From positions 1 through 64,000 of the forward strand of contig NZ_AUAW01000007.1 of assembly GCF_000428925.1 (NCBI RefSeq): a stretch of 64,000 nucleotides of DNA. The letters are read 5' to 3'. The position numbers and the translations under genes are program-made. The notes beneath the pieces are model-generated. The model was not told the origin of the DNA. It ran no database searches and saw only the letters and a list, made by a program, of their open reading frames with translations. Position 1 is the stretch's first letter; each line of letters opens with the position of its first letter. Source of the stretch: Furfurilactobacillus rossiae DSM 15814 (GTDB lineage Bacteria; Bacillota; Bacilli; Lactobacillales; Lactobacillaceae). Shown here one piece after another: positions 10,388 to 21,554 of the stretch.

Positions 10388-12007
10388 TTAATTATTTTCA
10401 AACTGCACCATGATTTTCAATAACCGTTTGCCACCCGGTAGTGTCAGCCACTCACGCGTCGAGAAGAGCCGGGTCCACAAAGCCATGCCGACAAAAGTTA
10501 TGACACCAACGATAACACCAACTAGAGTAACCAAAATGGCGGCTATTCGGCCTGGTCCCAACGACACCTGCAGTTGATTGGCAATAAAACCGGTGATAAC
10601 AGCCATTACCATGGTTGCCAAACCTAGTTTGCGGACAAATCGACCGCCTGTTAATGCTTCACGCATTTCTGCTGGACTGCCAAGCCAGATCACCACCAGC
10701 ATGACAAACAAACTAATGACTGTCATCCAACTGGCACCATTGATACCAAACGAAACAACCGCCTGATAGTTAAATAGTGCTTTAGCCAGCACTCCAGCTA
10801 ATAAGGCCGTTAATGACAGCCGATACTGGTTCATACTTTGCAAAATACTATTATACGTGCTGATTAGACTTGCAAAAACAATACTTAAACAATAAATGGC
10901 AAGCGCCATACTGCCGGTCATACTGCCAAACAACACCAAGTTGATCATTGGCATTAACACTATCAACCCCGCAGTTGCCGTTACCGACAACGCTACACTG
11001 ACATGAATCAACGTCGTCAACGTTGTTTGTACCGCTTTTTCACGTCGCCCATTAAGTGCCGCACTCAAGGTTGGCAACAATGTGGCAGAAAAGCTGGTTG
11101 CCACGACCAGCCCCAATTGAATCAATGGCTGAGCCCTGTCGTACACACCCTTAAGTGATTTGGCCCCAGCCTGCGTCATCCCCGCGCTAACCAAACCACG
11201 TTTGACCGTGAATGAATCAACCAACTGAAGTAACAAGACGACTGCTGCAAACAAGCAGATTGTGCCGCCTTCACGCAATAATCTGCGAGCCAAAACTAAC
11301 CAATCATAGTCTTTTGATAGGACAGCCTGATCCTGCTGGCCAAATAATTGTTGATAAAATGGCACAAACACGATCAATGCCGCAACTGCACCAAACAGTG
11401 CACCACTCATTGCCCAAGCACCCATGCGATACACAATCCAATGCTGAGAAGCGGCTAACCAGGCAACTACAATAATAATGGCAACCCGTAGCACTTGTTC
11501 AACGACCTGAGAGATCGCTGTCGGCCTCATGTCGAAAAGTCCCTGTGCGAAGCCACGTCCCACCGCTAAACCTGGCATAAATAAAGCCATTCCCGACACT
11601 ACTTGAATCAACGGAATTAACCCTCGATCACCCATCGCAGTCGCAATTACGGGAGCACCGAAGAATAGGAGTCCAAACAAACAACCACTAAAGACAGCTA
11701 AAATACTCAAAACCCGTTTGGCAACCTGACGACGAACCGCCACCTCATCGATTTCGGCAATGAGCTTTGAAATAAATACCGGTAACCCACTCAGGGCAAA
11801 CGTCATCGCGATTCCATAAAGTGGGTACACTTGCTGGTAGACATAAAAACCAGTATTGCCGACCAGGTTTTGCAACGGAATCCGGTAAAATGCACTCAAC
11901 ACCTTTGCAATCAGCGCAGCAAAAGATAACAGTAAAGCGCCGTTTACCAGACCGCGTGATTGCCGATGCCGTTTAGGGTGCGACGATGTGGCTGCTTGCT
12001 TGCGCAT
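10388..12007 (-). CDS. Polysaccharide/lipid flippase of the MOP superfamily (YabM/SpoVB-like)
   Basis: A 539-residue integral membrane protein with about 14 hydrophobic segments, beginning around residue 20. It belongs to the MurJ/SpoVB/Wzx group that flips lipid-linked sugars across the cytoplasmic membrane. The exact substrate cannot be read from sequence; lipid II or a polysaccharide precursor are the choices. It lies two bases downstream of mfd, in the same operon as pth-mfd, as in other Bacilli. Its ATG is preceded by AAAGGAG. Confidence 0.85.
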   Translation of the reverse strand: MRKQAATSSHPKRHRQSRGLVNGALLLSFAALIAKVLSAFYRIPLQNLVGNTGFYVYQQVYPLYGIAMTFALSGLPVFISKLIAEIDEVAVRRQVAKRVLSILAVFSGCLFGLLFFGAPVIATAMGDRGLIPLIQVVSGMALFMPGLAVGRGFAQGLFDMRPTAISQVVEQVLRVAIIIVVAWLAASQHWIVYRMGAWAMSGALFGAVAALIVFVPFYQQLFGQQDQAVLSKDYDWLVLARRLLREGGTICLFAAVVLLLQLVDSFTVKRGLVSAGMTQAGAKSLKGVYDRAQPLIQLGLVVATSFSATLLPTLSAALNGRREKAVQTTLTTLIHVSVALSVTATAGLIVLMPMINLVLFGSMTGSMALAIYCLSIVFASLISTYNSILQSMNQYRLSLTALLAGVLAKALFNYQAVVSFGINGASWMTVISLFVMLVVIWLGSPAEMREALTGGRFVRKLGLATMVMAVITGFIANQLQVSLGPGRIAAILVTLVGVIVGVITFVGMALWTRLFSTREWLTLPGGKRLLKIMVQFENN

Positions 12008-12009
12008 GG

Positions 12010-15000
12010 TTACTCCTTTCGTTCAGCCTTTGATGCCGTAGTAGCTAATTCTTCTGCCCTATCCGCCAGAGCACTGACAAATGCGGACAAAGATGCTAAC
12101 CACTGAGCTTCGGTCATTTTCGGTTGAATCACAAGTTTGACCATCATCTTACCATCTTCATCACTGACTGTCGCCCGTAATTTAGTGCTAGCCAACGCCT
12201 TAAAGATATCTTCACCATTGAACAACACAGACCCTTGTTTGGACAAAGTCACATTGATGTTGTCATCCACACGCCGAATTTTACTAATTAGAGCTTGATC
12301 AGCCACCATCTTAAGGTGCCCGATAGCTAAGAGATTGGCAACCTCGGTTGGGTAATCACCAAACCGATCGATCAAATCTTCATCAACTTCCACGTACTGG
12401 TCTTCATTTTCCAATTCACGAATTCGTTTGTAAATTTCAATTTTCTGACGTTGATCTTCAATGTAAGTTGCTGGCAAGTAAGCCTCAACACCTAGTTCGA
12501 TCTCGGTATCAGAACGAACCTTCACTTCTTTACCGCGCTTCTTAGCAACTGCCTGCGACAACATCTGGGTGTACAGATCATAACCGACGGAGTCAATAAA
12601 CCCATGTTGCTGCTGACCAAGTAAATTACCGGCACCACGAATCGAAAGATCCCGCATGGCAATCTTAAATCCAGAACCTAACTCAGTGAAATCTCGAATC
12701 GCCTCAAGCCGTTTTTCACTTTCTTCTGTCAGTACCTTATTCGGTTGATAAGTGAAATACGCATATGCCACACGATTACTCCGACCAATCCGACCACGCA
12801 ACTGATAAAGTTGAGATAAGCCCATTCTGTCGGCGTTTTCCACAAACAACGTATTAACGTTAGGAATATCCACACCAGTTTCGATGATTGTTGTCGTTAC
12901 CAGCACATCATATTCACCACGAATGAAGTCGTAGAGCACACTTTCCAGCTGGTTTTCACTCATCTTACCATGAATATAAGCGACCCGCGCTTCGGGCACC
13001 AGCTGGCGAATTTGTTCAACCACCCGCTCGATGTCGTCAACACGATTATGCAGATAAAACACCTGACCACCACGAGCCATTTCACGGGCAATGCCATCCT
13101 GCAACGCAGCCGGACTAGATTCCATCACGTACGTTTGGATCGGGTAACGATTGGCTGGCGGTGTTTCGATAACTGATAAGTCTCGCACACCAATCATTGA
13201 CATATTCAGAGTTCGTGGAATTGGTGTGGCCGTCAGTGTCAAGACGTCCACTGAAGAACGCATTTGCTTGATTCGTTCCTTATGTTTGACCCCAAAGCGC
13301 TGCTCTTCATCGACTAGTAATAAGCCAAGATCCTTGAATTCAACGTCTTTTGATAACAAACGGTGCGTCCCGACAACGATATCAATATCGCCGGCTTTTA
13401 ACTCAGCCAAGGTTGCCCGCATCTGGCTTGGCGTATCAAACCGTGACAGAATGCCAATTTTAATCGGAAAACCTTCAAATCGTGACACCATGGTATCGTA
13501 ATGCTGCTGAGCCAAAATGGTGGTTGGTACCAAAAAGGCTACCTGACGTCCATCTTCAATGGCTTTAAACGCAGCCCGGAGTGCAACCTCCGTTTTACCA
13601 AAACCAACATCCCCAACTAACAGACGATCCATTGGCTTGTTACGTTCCATATCATGCTTAATTTCATCCGTACTTCTAAGCTGGTCCGGTGTTTCCACAT
13701 AAGGGAAGGCCGCTTCAAACTCCTCTTGATAGGCATCGTCCTTCGGGAAAGCATGGCCTTTTTGCGCTTCACGAGCGGCGTAAAGATCCACCAGTTCATC
13801 AGCAATGTCCTCAATCTTGCGAGCCACACTGCTTTTAGTCTTGGCCCACTCGGTTCCGCCAAGTTTATTGATGCGGGGAGTTTTGTCTTCAGATGAAACA
13901 TATTTCTGAATCAGATTTAACTGGGTGACCGGAATAAATATCTTCGCATTGTTTTGATAATCAATCGTAATGTAATCCTGGTGCACACCATCCACTTCCA
14001 TGGTCTGCATGCCCTCAAAACGACCAATTCCGTGGTTGACGTGAACCACGTAGTCACCAGGCTTCAATTCCGTGTAACTGCGCAACCGCTCAGCGTTAGC
14101 TAAAGTCTGCCGACGCGCACGTTTTTTGGTCACCTTGGCAAACATTTCAGTTTCCGTAATGACCACCAAGTTAGCACTTGGCAATTCAAACCCACTTTGC
14201 AATGTAGCAGGCACGACCTGAACACTTTCCGGTGTCAAGTTAGTTGCCTTATCCAACGAAGCGGAAATACCAAAGTCGTGAAGCGTATCGTTGACCTTGC
14301 TGATCCGATCCTCATTGTTGACCATAATGACAACCGTCTGCTTCTGCTTTTGCCAACGTTCAACTTCGCCCTTTAACACGGGCAGCTGACCGAAAAACTT
14401 TTGCATTTCACGGCTGACAAAATTAGTCAGCTTGTTGAAACGAACATTGCCCATCCCCTTCTGGAACAGTGAGAAGAAGACTTGTGGCCGTTTAACCTCC
14501 CGCATTACGGTTCGGAAATCTAAACTCAAGTCTTGGTCAGGTAACATTTCGTGCGTTCGCAAACGGTCGGTGATCCAGTTGGCCTCATCCTCATCGATAC
14601 GTCGATCAGTGTCTAGTAAACGACCATAGTCATCAACCAATACTAGTGCATCTTTGGGCAAGTAATCCATTAGCCCAGCAGTTTGATCGTAGAATAAATT
14701 TGCGTACAAGCCTAATTCAGGCGTGGCACTCGGGGTCGCATCATCAGCTAGTAGCACACTAAAATGAGCTAGCAAAGCTTTCTTATCTTCGCCAGTCAAC
14801 GATTCGGCCTGTTTGTTAACTTGCTTTTGCAATGCTTTCTTACCAGCAGCTAATTGCGCATCACTTACCAAGAATTCAGTTGCCGGCAAAACCGTCACGT
14901 TATCAATCGTATCAATACTACGTTGGTTTTCTGGATCAAACGTCCGCAAAGAATCCACTTCAGTATCAAAGAAATCAATCCGCACCGGATAATCCGCGTC

Positions 15001-15549
15001 CAACGGGTAAATATCCATAATCGAACCACGAATCGCATAATCACCAGGTCGTGCCACTAATTGCTCATGACCGTAACCCATTTGGTGTAACTGCGTTTGC
15101 AAGTTAGCCATGTCATAGTTTTTGCCGGTTTCGATTACCAAACTGGCCTGCTTAAAATCAGCAGGTTGTGGTAAGAAACGGCGTAGTCCAGCTAGATCCG
15201 TTACTACCATAACCGGTTGATCAGATTGCAACGCATGCAGTGCCTGCACACGTTCAGCCCGTGATTCTGGTGAACTGGTCGCAATTTCTGTAGCCAACAT
15301 TTCTTCTGCAGGAAAATTAAAAACCTGGTTGTCCGGCAATAAATTTTGCAAATCATTCACAAGCTGACCAGCATGAAATGCCGTGTCTGTCACCATTAGT
15401 TGTGTCTGTTGCTGGTCCATGAACATGGTCGCCATCAGCAGTGTCCGCGCTGAGCCGTTAATACCAGTTACTAATTGTCGTCCCATGTTGGTCGCGGCAA
15501 CAATTTGCTGATATTCGGGCGCACGGCGCATAAAATCCTGAATTTCCAT
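12010..15549 (-). CDS. mfd: Transcription-repair coupling factor
   Basis: A DNA translocase that removes RNA polymerase stalled at lesions and recruits UvrA. The UvrB-like N-terminal part covers about residues 1-450. The RNA-polymerase-interacting domain starts near residue 498 (GDYVVHVNHGIGRFEG). The motor follows with Walker A GDVGFGKTEVA (~650), DEEQRFG (~748) and motif VI around RGRIGRS (~925). The C-terminal TRCF domain lies at about 1020-1120. The 1179-residue length is full. It is 29 bases downstream of pth. Confidence 0.97.
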   Translation of the reverse strand: MEIQDFMRRAPEYQQIVAATNMGRQLVTGINGSARTLLMATMFMDQQQTQLMVTDTAFHAGQLVNDLQNLLPDNQVFNFPAEEMLATEIATSSPESRAERVQALHALQSDQPVMVVTDLAGLRRFLPQPADFKQASLVIETGKNYDMANLQTQLHQMGYGHEQLVARPGDYAIRGSIMDIYPLDADYPVRIDFFDTEVDSLRTFDPENQRSIDTIDNVTVLPATEFLVSDAQLAAGKKALQKQVNKQAESLTGEDKKALLAHFSVLLADDATPSATPELGLYANLFYDQTAGLMDYLPKDALVLVDDYGRLLDTDRRIDEDEANWITDRLRTHEMLPDQDLSLDFRTVMREVKRPQVFFSLFQKGMGNVRFNKLTNFVSREMQKFFGQLPVLKGEVERWQKQKQTVVIMVNNEDRISKVNDTLHDFGISASLDKATNLTPESVQVVPATLQSGFELPSANLVVITETEMFAKVTKKRARRQTLANAERLRSYTELKPGDYVVHVNHGIGRFEGMQTMEVDGVHQDYITIDYQNNAKIFIPVTQLNLIQKYVSSEDKTPRINKLGGTEWAKTKSSVARKIEDIADELVDLYAAREAQKGHAFPKDDAYQEEFEAAFPYVETPDQLRSTDEIKHDMERNKPMDRLLVGDVGFGKTEVALRAAFKAIEDGRQVAFLVPTTILAQQHYDTMVSRFEGFPIKIGILSRFDTPSQMRATLAELKAGDIDIVVGTHRLLSKDVEFKDLGLLLVDEEQRFGVKHKERIKQMRSSVDVLTLTATPIPRTLNMSMIGVRDLSVIETPPANRYPIQTYVMESSPAALQDGIAREMARGGQVFYLHNRVDDIERVVEQIRQLVPEARVAYIHGKMSENQLESVLYDFIRGEYDVLVTTTIIETGVDIPNVNTLFVENADRMGLSQLYQLRGRIGRSNRVAYAYFTYQPNKVLTEESEKRLEAIRDFTELGSGFKIAMRDLSIRGAGNLLGQQQHGFIDSVGYDLYTQMLSQAVAKKRGKEVKVRSDTEIELGVEAYLPATYIEDQRQKIEIYKRIRELENEDQYVEVDEDLIDRFGDYPTEVANLLAIGHLKMVADQALISKIRRVDDNINVTLSKQGSVLFNGEDIFKALASTKLRATVSDEDGKMMVKLVIQPKMTEAQWLASLSAFVSALADRAEELATTASKAERKE

Positions 15550-15578
15550 AAATAACCTTTCTAGTAGTACTCGATAAA

Positions 15579-16136
15579 TTAATTAAATTCGTTCATTACT
15601 TCGTCAAACTTTGTTCCTTCAACCCACTTCTCAATTGCTGCTTGAGCTTCGTCCATACCACTACGAATACCAATCGTTTGAGTAGCAGTGAAGCGTCCAA
15701 GTACATAGTCAACGACGCTCATTCGCGTTGGGTGATCGATGCCGACACGTACTCGTTTAAATGCCTGGGTGCCAAGGTAAGCAATGATGCTCTTGATGCC
15801 ATTGTGTCCACCCGCAGATCCTTTTTGGCGCAAACGAATTTTGCCAATCGGTAAATCCATATCATCATGGACAATCATGACATCTTCCAACGGAATGTCG
15901 TAGTAGTCCATTAACGGACGGACCGCACGCCCTGAATCATTCATGTATGTCGTCGGTTTTACCAGTAGGACCTTTTCACCACTAATCAAAGTGCTACCGA
16001 TCAGCGCTTCTTGTTTAGCACGTTTGAACGTCACACCATATTCTTCCGCGACATGGTCGATTACCATAAAACCAACATTGTGTCGCGTACGGTCATACTG
16101 CGGCCCAATATTTCCCAAACCAACAATCATTTTCAT
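15579..16136 (-). CDS. pth: Peptidyl-tRNA hydrolase
   Basis: Recycles peptidyl-tRNA released by ribosomes. Family motifs are all present: GLGNIGPQYDRTRHNVGF at the start (catalytic His near residue 20), HDDMDLPIGKIRLR near residue 91, and GGHNGIKSI near residue 110. The 185-residue length is typical. It is the first gene of the pth-mfd-flippase group. An extended -10 promoter and a 160-base leader containing a strong hairpin lie upstream. Confidence 0.96.
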   Translation of the reverse strand: MKMIVGLGNIGPQYDRTRHNVGFMVIDHVAEEYGVTFKRAKQEALIGSTLISGEKVLLVKPTTYMNDSGRAVRPLMDYYDIPLEDVMIVHDDMDLPIGKIRLRQKGSAGGHNGIKSIIAYLGTQAFKRVRVGIDHPTRMSVVDYVLGRFTATQTIGIRSGMDEAQAAIEKWVEGTKFDEVMNEFN

Positions 16137-16146
16137 TATTTGATAA

Positions 16147-17391
<1,245 letters not shown>

Positions 17392-17416
17392 TTAACATTC
17401 TTTGAAACATTTAAGG

Positions 17417-17455
17417 CGTCGACGCTTGGATATCCGGGCATCGACGTTTTTTATT
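17417..17455 (+). terminator. Terminator after ldh
   Basis: A 13-base stem centred on GGATATCC, with CGTCGA and TCGACG in the arms and G-T pairs, is followed by TTTTTTATT. Confidence 0.8.
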
Positions 17456-17589
17456 CTAAAGGGTTGTGCCGTTAACGGTCAGGTCATTGCAAACGAATTA
17501 TAAATCTACGAGTCCCCTTTTTATGCCCCGAATGTGGTATGATGATTGCAACTATTCTTATCATTTTTTAATTTTTTGGAGGAACATCT

Positions 17590-18228
17590 ATGTTATTAAA
17601 AACACTCGTTAAACCCTACGAGAGCATCACGACCGTCCGCGAAGATGTGTCACTGGAAGAAGCACTTAAGGTTCTTGAAGATTCAGGTTTTCGTTGTGTG
17701 CCCATTCTAGACGAAACTGGCAAAATTTTCCGCGGTAACATCTATAAGATGCACATTTACCGTCATAAGTCTCGTGGTGGTGACATGAGTCTCCCTGTAA
17801 CAACACTATTAAAAAATGCGACTAAGTTTATTTCCATCAACGATGCCTTTTTCAAGGTGTTCTTCTCAATCAAAGATTTGCCTTACATCGCTGTCTTGGA
17901 TGAAAACAATTACTTTTACGGTATTTTAACCCATACTCGACTGCTGGACATGCTGTCACAAAGCTGGAACTTCAACGTTGGGAGTTATGTTTTAACCGTC
18001 GTATCACAAGGTGAACGCGGTGATTTGACAAACATGTCGAAGATCATTACTAAATACACGTCTATCGCTTCATGTATGACTTTGGACGTGCAGGCTGGCG
18101 AACTAGTTCACCGGACGTTGTTTACCCTTCCTGCCGATGTGGACGAAGAACGTTGCGAGAAAATCATCAAGGCGCTAAATCGCAAACAGTTCCGTGTGTC
18201 GGAAGTTGAAAACTTAAAAACAGAATAG
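17590..18228 (+). CDS. cbpA: Cyclic di-AMP-binding CBS-domain protein
   Basis: A 212-residue protein with two CBS motifs (about residues 10-60 and 75-130) and a C-terminal ACT-like part. Its opening region (VLEDSGFRCVPILDE) and the middle (NYFYGILTHT) match my recollection of the lactobacillar/listerial CbpA family, which binds c-di-AMP. The cellular output of CbpA is not settled. ATG is preceded by TTTGGAGGAACATCT. It is monocistronic and ends with a strong terminator. Confidence 0.8.
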   Translation: MLLKTLVKPYESITTVREDVSLEEALKVLEDSGFRCVPILDETGKIFRGNIYKMHIYRHKSRGGDMSLPVTTLLKNATKFISINDAFFKVFFSIKDLPYIAVLDENNYFYGILTHTRLLDMLSQSWNFNVGSYVLTVVSQGERGDLTNMSKIITKYTSIASCMTLDVQAGELVHRTLFTLPADVDEERCEKIIKALNRKQFRVSEVENLKTE

Positions 18229-18254
18229 CCGCCCGTTGGATGACTATTCAATAA

Positions 18255-18305
18255 AATCAGGTAACAAATTGACGAAAGCGTCAGTCTGTTACCTGATTTT
18301 TTGTT
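18255..18305 (+). terminator. Terminator after cbpA
   Basis: Arms AATCAGGTAACA and TGTTACCTGATT, with a small inner hairpin GACGAAAGCGTC, are followed by TTTTTTGTT. Confidence 0.88.
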
Positions 18306-18352
18306 GGATGCTACTCCTAAAAATTTAATTGCAGTGTTTTACCCGTCCGCTT

Positions 18353-18528
18353 CCAGTTGTCAGTTTTTGAAACCTCCTGTGGGGACCGGTCTCAGCCTGC
18401 TCCGCAGTCTTCCACCTCGACTTTAAGCCTTCATAACCCGAAGTCTCAAAGCTCGTCCGCGGCCTAAATTCGGACAGTTCACCGAATTAACGCCGCCTTC
18501 ACAGTCGGTTTCAACACTGACGCCTTCC
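18353..18528 (-). repeat. Structured intergenic element, copy F (locus 1, left)
   Basis: About 176 nt read on the minus strand. Conserved strings: GTTAATTCGG and CCGAATTTA (hairpin P2), GCGGACGAG, TCGAGGTGGAAGACT and GCTGAGACCGGTCCC. The closing helix P1 pairs GTCAGTG...TTGAAACC near the 5' end with GGTTTCAA...CTGAC near the 3' end. P3 pairs GCTTTGAGAC with its distal partner. P4 is a short CTGC/GCAG hairpin. Its 5' end faces copy A, 236 bases away. The outer flank carries GTCCGCTTCC, an edge box shared with other copies. Confidence 0.85.
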
Positions 18529-18764
18529 AGCTACTAAAGTTAAGTAACTTCACTACCCCTTTTGCAATCATAAAGAACCGGCAACAATTTCAAAGCGCCA
18601 TTAAGAAAGAGCGCCATTTTTAGAACGTTATTTGATAAACGTTCGCTATTCTCACTCAGCGTTGGGAATGCAGTAACGGTCTGGTCGTCGATGCACAGCT
18701 TGTAATTCGTATTTGCGTACAGCATTTGTCGCTTTAGTGGCAACCTACTGTTACATCAGCCGTA

Positions 18765-18940
18765 GGGCGGCCGCGTTGAAACCGATTGTGAAGGTGATGT
18801 TAATCCGAATGCATTTTTTCGGGTTTACATCACGGACGGTCGCAAAAACTCGGCCTTTCACGAGGTTCTGCGGCGAGGTGAAAGACGGTGCACTTTCGGC
18901 TTGAACCGGTCCCACAATCGGTTTCGAAAGCGGCCAACCG
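18765..18940 (+). repeat. Structured intergenic element, copy A (locus 1, right)
   Basis: About 176 nt on the plus strand with the family strings GTGAAGGTGATGTTAAT, TTTACATCACGGACGGTC, GGCGAGGTGAAAGAC and CTTGAACCGGTCCCAC. P1 pairs GAAACCGATTGTG with CACAATCGGTTTC, a sequence unlike copies B to E, yet fully complementary. P3 pairs CGCA with TGCG around CTCG/CGAG. GGAC pairs with GTCC to close the P3-P4 domain. The 236 bases between F and A hold no convincing gene. Confidence 0.87.
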
Positions 18941-18978
18941 AAGGCGAAAGCAATACCACGAAAAATTGCCCCGAACAC

Positions 18979-19023
18979 AAAACGAGCATCCATGAGAATT
19001 GGAAACTCATGAATGCTCGTTTT
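18979..19023 (-). terminator. Bidirectional terminator after mazF
   Basis: Arms AAAACGAGCATCCATGAG and CTCATGAATGCTCGTTTT pair with two mismatches. T-runs occur on both sides. It stops leftward mazF transcripts before the repeat locus. Confidence 0.85.
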
Positions 19024-19028
19024 TAAAT

Positions 19029-19391
19029 TTAATTTCGTTCAACTAAACCAACGCTGATACCAAGCGCATGATCAACACGCTTCATGGCGCCATTATCGAG
19101 GTGCGTCACACGATCGCGTAAACGTTGCTTGTCAATCGTGCGAATTTGTTCAAGCAAGATAACTGAATCCTTGCCCACTCCGTTTTGATCCGCCGGAATA
19201 CCGATATGTGTCGGCATTTTTGGTTTACTTATTCTTGCTGTAATAGCGGCGACAATCACCGTTGGACTGTAATGATTCCCAATGTTGTTTTGCACAATTA
19301 AAACAGGGCGCATGCCGCCCTGTTCAGATCCCACGACTGGGGATAAATCTGCGTAAAATATGTCGCCCCGTTTAACTTCAACTGCTGCCAA
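19029..19391 (-). CDS. mazF: MazF/PemK-family endoribonuclease toxin
   Basis: A sequence-specific mRNA interferase of the NdoA (EndoA) type. The 120-residue product begins [16 protein letters not shown]. It has the family RPVLIVQNN(I)GN block near residue 27, [12 protein letters not shown] and the late [15 protein letters not shown]. Start choice: TTG at 19391 with GAGGG eight bases before; an upstream ATG at 19427 has no support. It directly follows its antitoxin, downstream of alr, as in B. subtilis ndoAI-ndoA. Confidence 0.92.
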   Translation of the reverse strand: MAAVEVKRGDIFYADLSPVVGSEQGGMRPVLIVQNNIGNHYSPTVIVAAITARISKPKMPTHIGIPADQNGVGKDSVILLEQIRTIDKQRLRDRVTHLDNGAMKRVDHALGISVGLVERN

Positions 19392-19459
19392 TTGGGACAC
19401 CCTCTTCAAAATATGTAGTCGGAGCATTCAGCTCCTAAACCAATGTTAACCCGTTACGG

Positions 19460-19714
19460 TTATTGGTCAAGTCTGGAGGCCTCTGCCTCAGACGCAGAAA
19501 ACTCATCTGCGATTTCTTCATTCAGTTGACCCATAGCTAAGTAGCCCTGAGCTAACTTGTTTAAATCAGCAGACTCATGGTTTTCTAAAAAATGGCACAA
19601 GACAGTGTTAATTAGCTGGTCCTGATCAACACTAAAAAATTCACAATATGCTTTAAGGTCCGTCAGTGTTGTATCGTTAAAACTCACTGGGACCTGATGT
19701 GCATCACTTGCCAT
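19460..19714 (-). CDS. mazE: MazE/EndoAI-like antitoxin
   Basis: An 84-residue partner of the MazF toxin. The N-terminal half looks like a ribbon-helix-helix DNA-binding fold. The C-terminal half has GYLAMGQLNEEIADEF followed by SEAEAS, closely resembling the GYxxMxxxNxxI...ExE toxin-binding tail of EndoAI. The ATG at 19714 has GGGGGAG seven bases upstream; an extra 12 residues to 19750 are not supported. It probably represses its own promoter, by analogy with the family. Confidence 0.85.
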   Translation of the reverse strand: MASDAHQVPVSFNDTTLTDLKAYCEFFSVDQDQLINTVLCHFLENHESADLNKLAQGYLAMGQLNEEIADEFSASEAEASRLDQ

Positions 19715-19829
19715 GGCTAACTCCCCCGCATTTTTACAACTACCAATCAACTTTGTAAACCCATTCTATCATGAAGCCCACAGAATGTCGTTTGCAATTC
19801 AGAAATGTAATATTCCGTTTTACCGATGC

Positions 19830-20984
19830 TTACCGGTTTTCATACACCCGCGGAACCCGCATGCCTAAGGTGGTGGCGATTTCATAATGAATCGTCCCAG
19901 CGTAATCAGCAACGTCCTGCATTGTAATCGTTTGTTCACCATCCTGACCAATTAACGTTACACGTGTGTCAACTGGATATTCATGTGGCAGACGAACCAT
20001 CAACTGATCCATACAAACACGTCCAATAATTTCACAATATTGCCCGTCAACAAGCACGTGAAATCCTTGCATTCGCCGTGGATACCCGTCAGCGTAGCCA
20101 ATTGGCAAAGTGCCGACCCATTCATCTTCCTTAGCCGTATAAGTCGCACCATAACTGACTGATTTGCCCGCCGCTAGATGTTTGACAAACGCAAACTGAG
20201 TCGTTAACGACAACGCTGGCTCTAATGGATAAGGTGATGTGATTGAGCCGCCAGACGGGTTCAATCCATAGATGCCGACACCAAAGCGAATCATATTCCC
20301 ATTACAAGCATCGTGCCATAATGACGTCGCTGTGTTCGAAACATGAACATAGCGGGGCTTTTCTGGTAGAACTGCCATAAACGCTTGCCACCGTTGACAC
20401 TGCGTATTGAAATACGTTGTATCCTGTTCATCAGCCGTTGCAAAGTGTGTGAAAATCCCTTCAAAAATAAACGCATCTTCATGGTTCCTCAAGAAGTCGA
20501 CAGCCGTTTTTAAAGCAGCCGGTTCTTGGAAACCAATGCGGCCCATTCCCGTATCCAAACCGAGATGAATCTTCAATGGTGCAGCCTGGGCATCCTCTAG
20601 TAGCGGCAAGGCTGTCGCCAACCAATCTAAATCACCCACTGTTAATGAAATTTCCTGCTCAGCAGCAAGACCAGCCCATTGTGGCTGAGTGATGCCGAGC
20701 ACCAAAATCGGTACGGTAATGCCTGCCGCCCGTAACGTCAGTGCCTCGTCCAAAATCGCCACACACAAACCTGTTGCGCCTGCTTCCAAACATGCCTGAC
20801 CGGCTTCGATAAGGCCATGTCCGTACCCGTTCGCTTTTACAACCGCAAACATTTCCGTACCTGGCTTAGTCCGTTTTAACTCTGCTTCTACATTATGCCG
20901 GATGGCCGCTAAATTGACGTGGGCCACCGTTGGTCGGTGTAAACCAATAATCTGTGCAGGTACCGTATTAATCGCTTCTTTCAT
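19830..20984 (-). CDS. alr: Alanine racemase
   Basis: A PLP enzyme that makes D-alanine for peptidoglycan. The PLP lysine lies in [12 protein letters not shown] near residue 50. The second catalytic residue, Tyr, lies in [10 protein letters not shown] near residue 280. Length 384 is usual. Its ATG falls two bases after the acpS stop, so the two are probably coupled. acpS-alr-mazEF is a conserved Firmicute cluster. Confidence 0.97.
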   Translation of the reverse strand: MKEAINTVPAQIIGLHRPTVAHVNLAAIRHNVEAELKRTKPGTEMFAVVKANGYGHGLIEAGQACLEAGATGLCVAILDEALTLRAAGITVPILVLGITQPQWAGLAAEQEISLTVGDLDWLATALPLLEDAQAAPLKIHLGLDTGMGRIGFQEPAALKTAVDFLRNHEDAFIFEGIFTHFATADEQDTTYFNTQCQRWQAFMAVLPEKPRYVHVSNTATSLWHDACNGNMIRFGVGIYGLNPSGGSITSPYPLEPALSLTTQFAFVKHLAAGKSVSYGATYTAKEDEWVGTLPIGYADGYPRRMQGFHVLVDGQYCEIIGRVCMDQLMVRLPHEYPVDTRVTLIGQDGEQTITMQDVADYAGTIHYEIATTLGMRVPRVYENR

Positions 20985-20985
20985 A

Positions 20986-21354
20986 TTACCGTGTCGAATC
21001 CACAGTTTCTAAAATAACTTCTGTCATGACCAGTGTTTCAGTATGCGAAATAGAAATATGAGCTGGTCCGTCAAACGGCTGTTTGGTAAGATGCGGTTTG
21101 CCCTCATCGTCATCCAGAATTTCAACATCTTGAAAACCAACGGCACTGCCTAGCCCTGTCCCATAAGCCTTACTATAAGCTTCCTTAGCAGAAAAACGGC
21201 CAGCCAAAAATTCATTTTGACGCTGACCTTTCAACTTATTCATAACGTCTTGCTCCGCAGGTGTCAAAACCTTGGGAACAAATGCAGCAAAACGTTGCCG
21301 TAGTGTTTGAATCCGATTAATTTCTGTTAAATCAATGCCCGTTCCGTAAATCAT
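20986..21354 (-). CDS. acpS: Holo-[acyl-carrier-protein] synthase
   Basis: Transfers 4'-phosphopantetheine from CoA to acyl carrier protein. The 122-residue product has the family opening [12 protein letters not shown] (Mg-binding Asp) and [15 protein letters not shown] near residue 58. It is the first gene of acpS-alr-mazEF, with an extended -10 promoter about 75 bases upstream. Confidence 0.95.
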   Translation of the reverse strand: MIYGTGIDLTEINRIQTLRQRFAAFVPKVLTPAEQDVMNKLKGQRQNEFLAGRFSAKEAYSKAYGTGLGSAVGFQDVEILDDDEGKPHLTKQPFDGPAHISISHTETLVMTEVILETVDSTR

Positions 21355-21429
21355 CCGAACCTCCGCAAAACTTAATCACACCACAACGCGTGGTTAAGCA
21401 AATTCACTGTTCATGAACGTCTAACGGAA

Positions 21430-21438
21430 ATTATAGCA
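21430..21438 (-). promoter_or_regulatory. Extended -10 promoter for acpS operon
   Basis: On the minus strand TGCTATAAT lies between the cshA terminator and acpS. No clear -35 is seen. Confidence 0.6.
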
Positions 21439-21465
21439 TACTGACACAGTGAAAAAACGACCTAT

Positions 21466-21506
21466 GAAAAAAGGATTCAGCTCCACCTGACGTGTCGCTG
21501 AATCCT
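21466..21506 (-). terminator. Terminator after cshA
   Basis: Perfect ten-base arms AGGATTCAGC and GCTGAATCCT are followed on the minus strand by TTTTTTTCAT. Confidence 0.85.
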
Positions 21507-21554
21507 CACCCTGCAATGCATTAGTCATTCAGACTAACTCATGCAACTATTACC

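Noticed and set aside
18540-18743. 67-residue minus-strand ORF between copies F and A
   Set aside because: Starts at a TTG without a usable ribosome binding site; no counterpart in the centres of the other loci.
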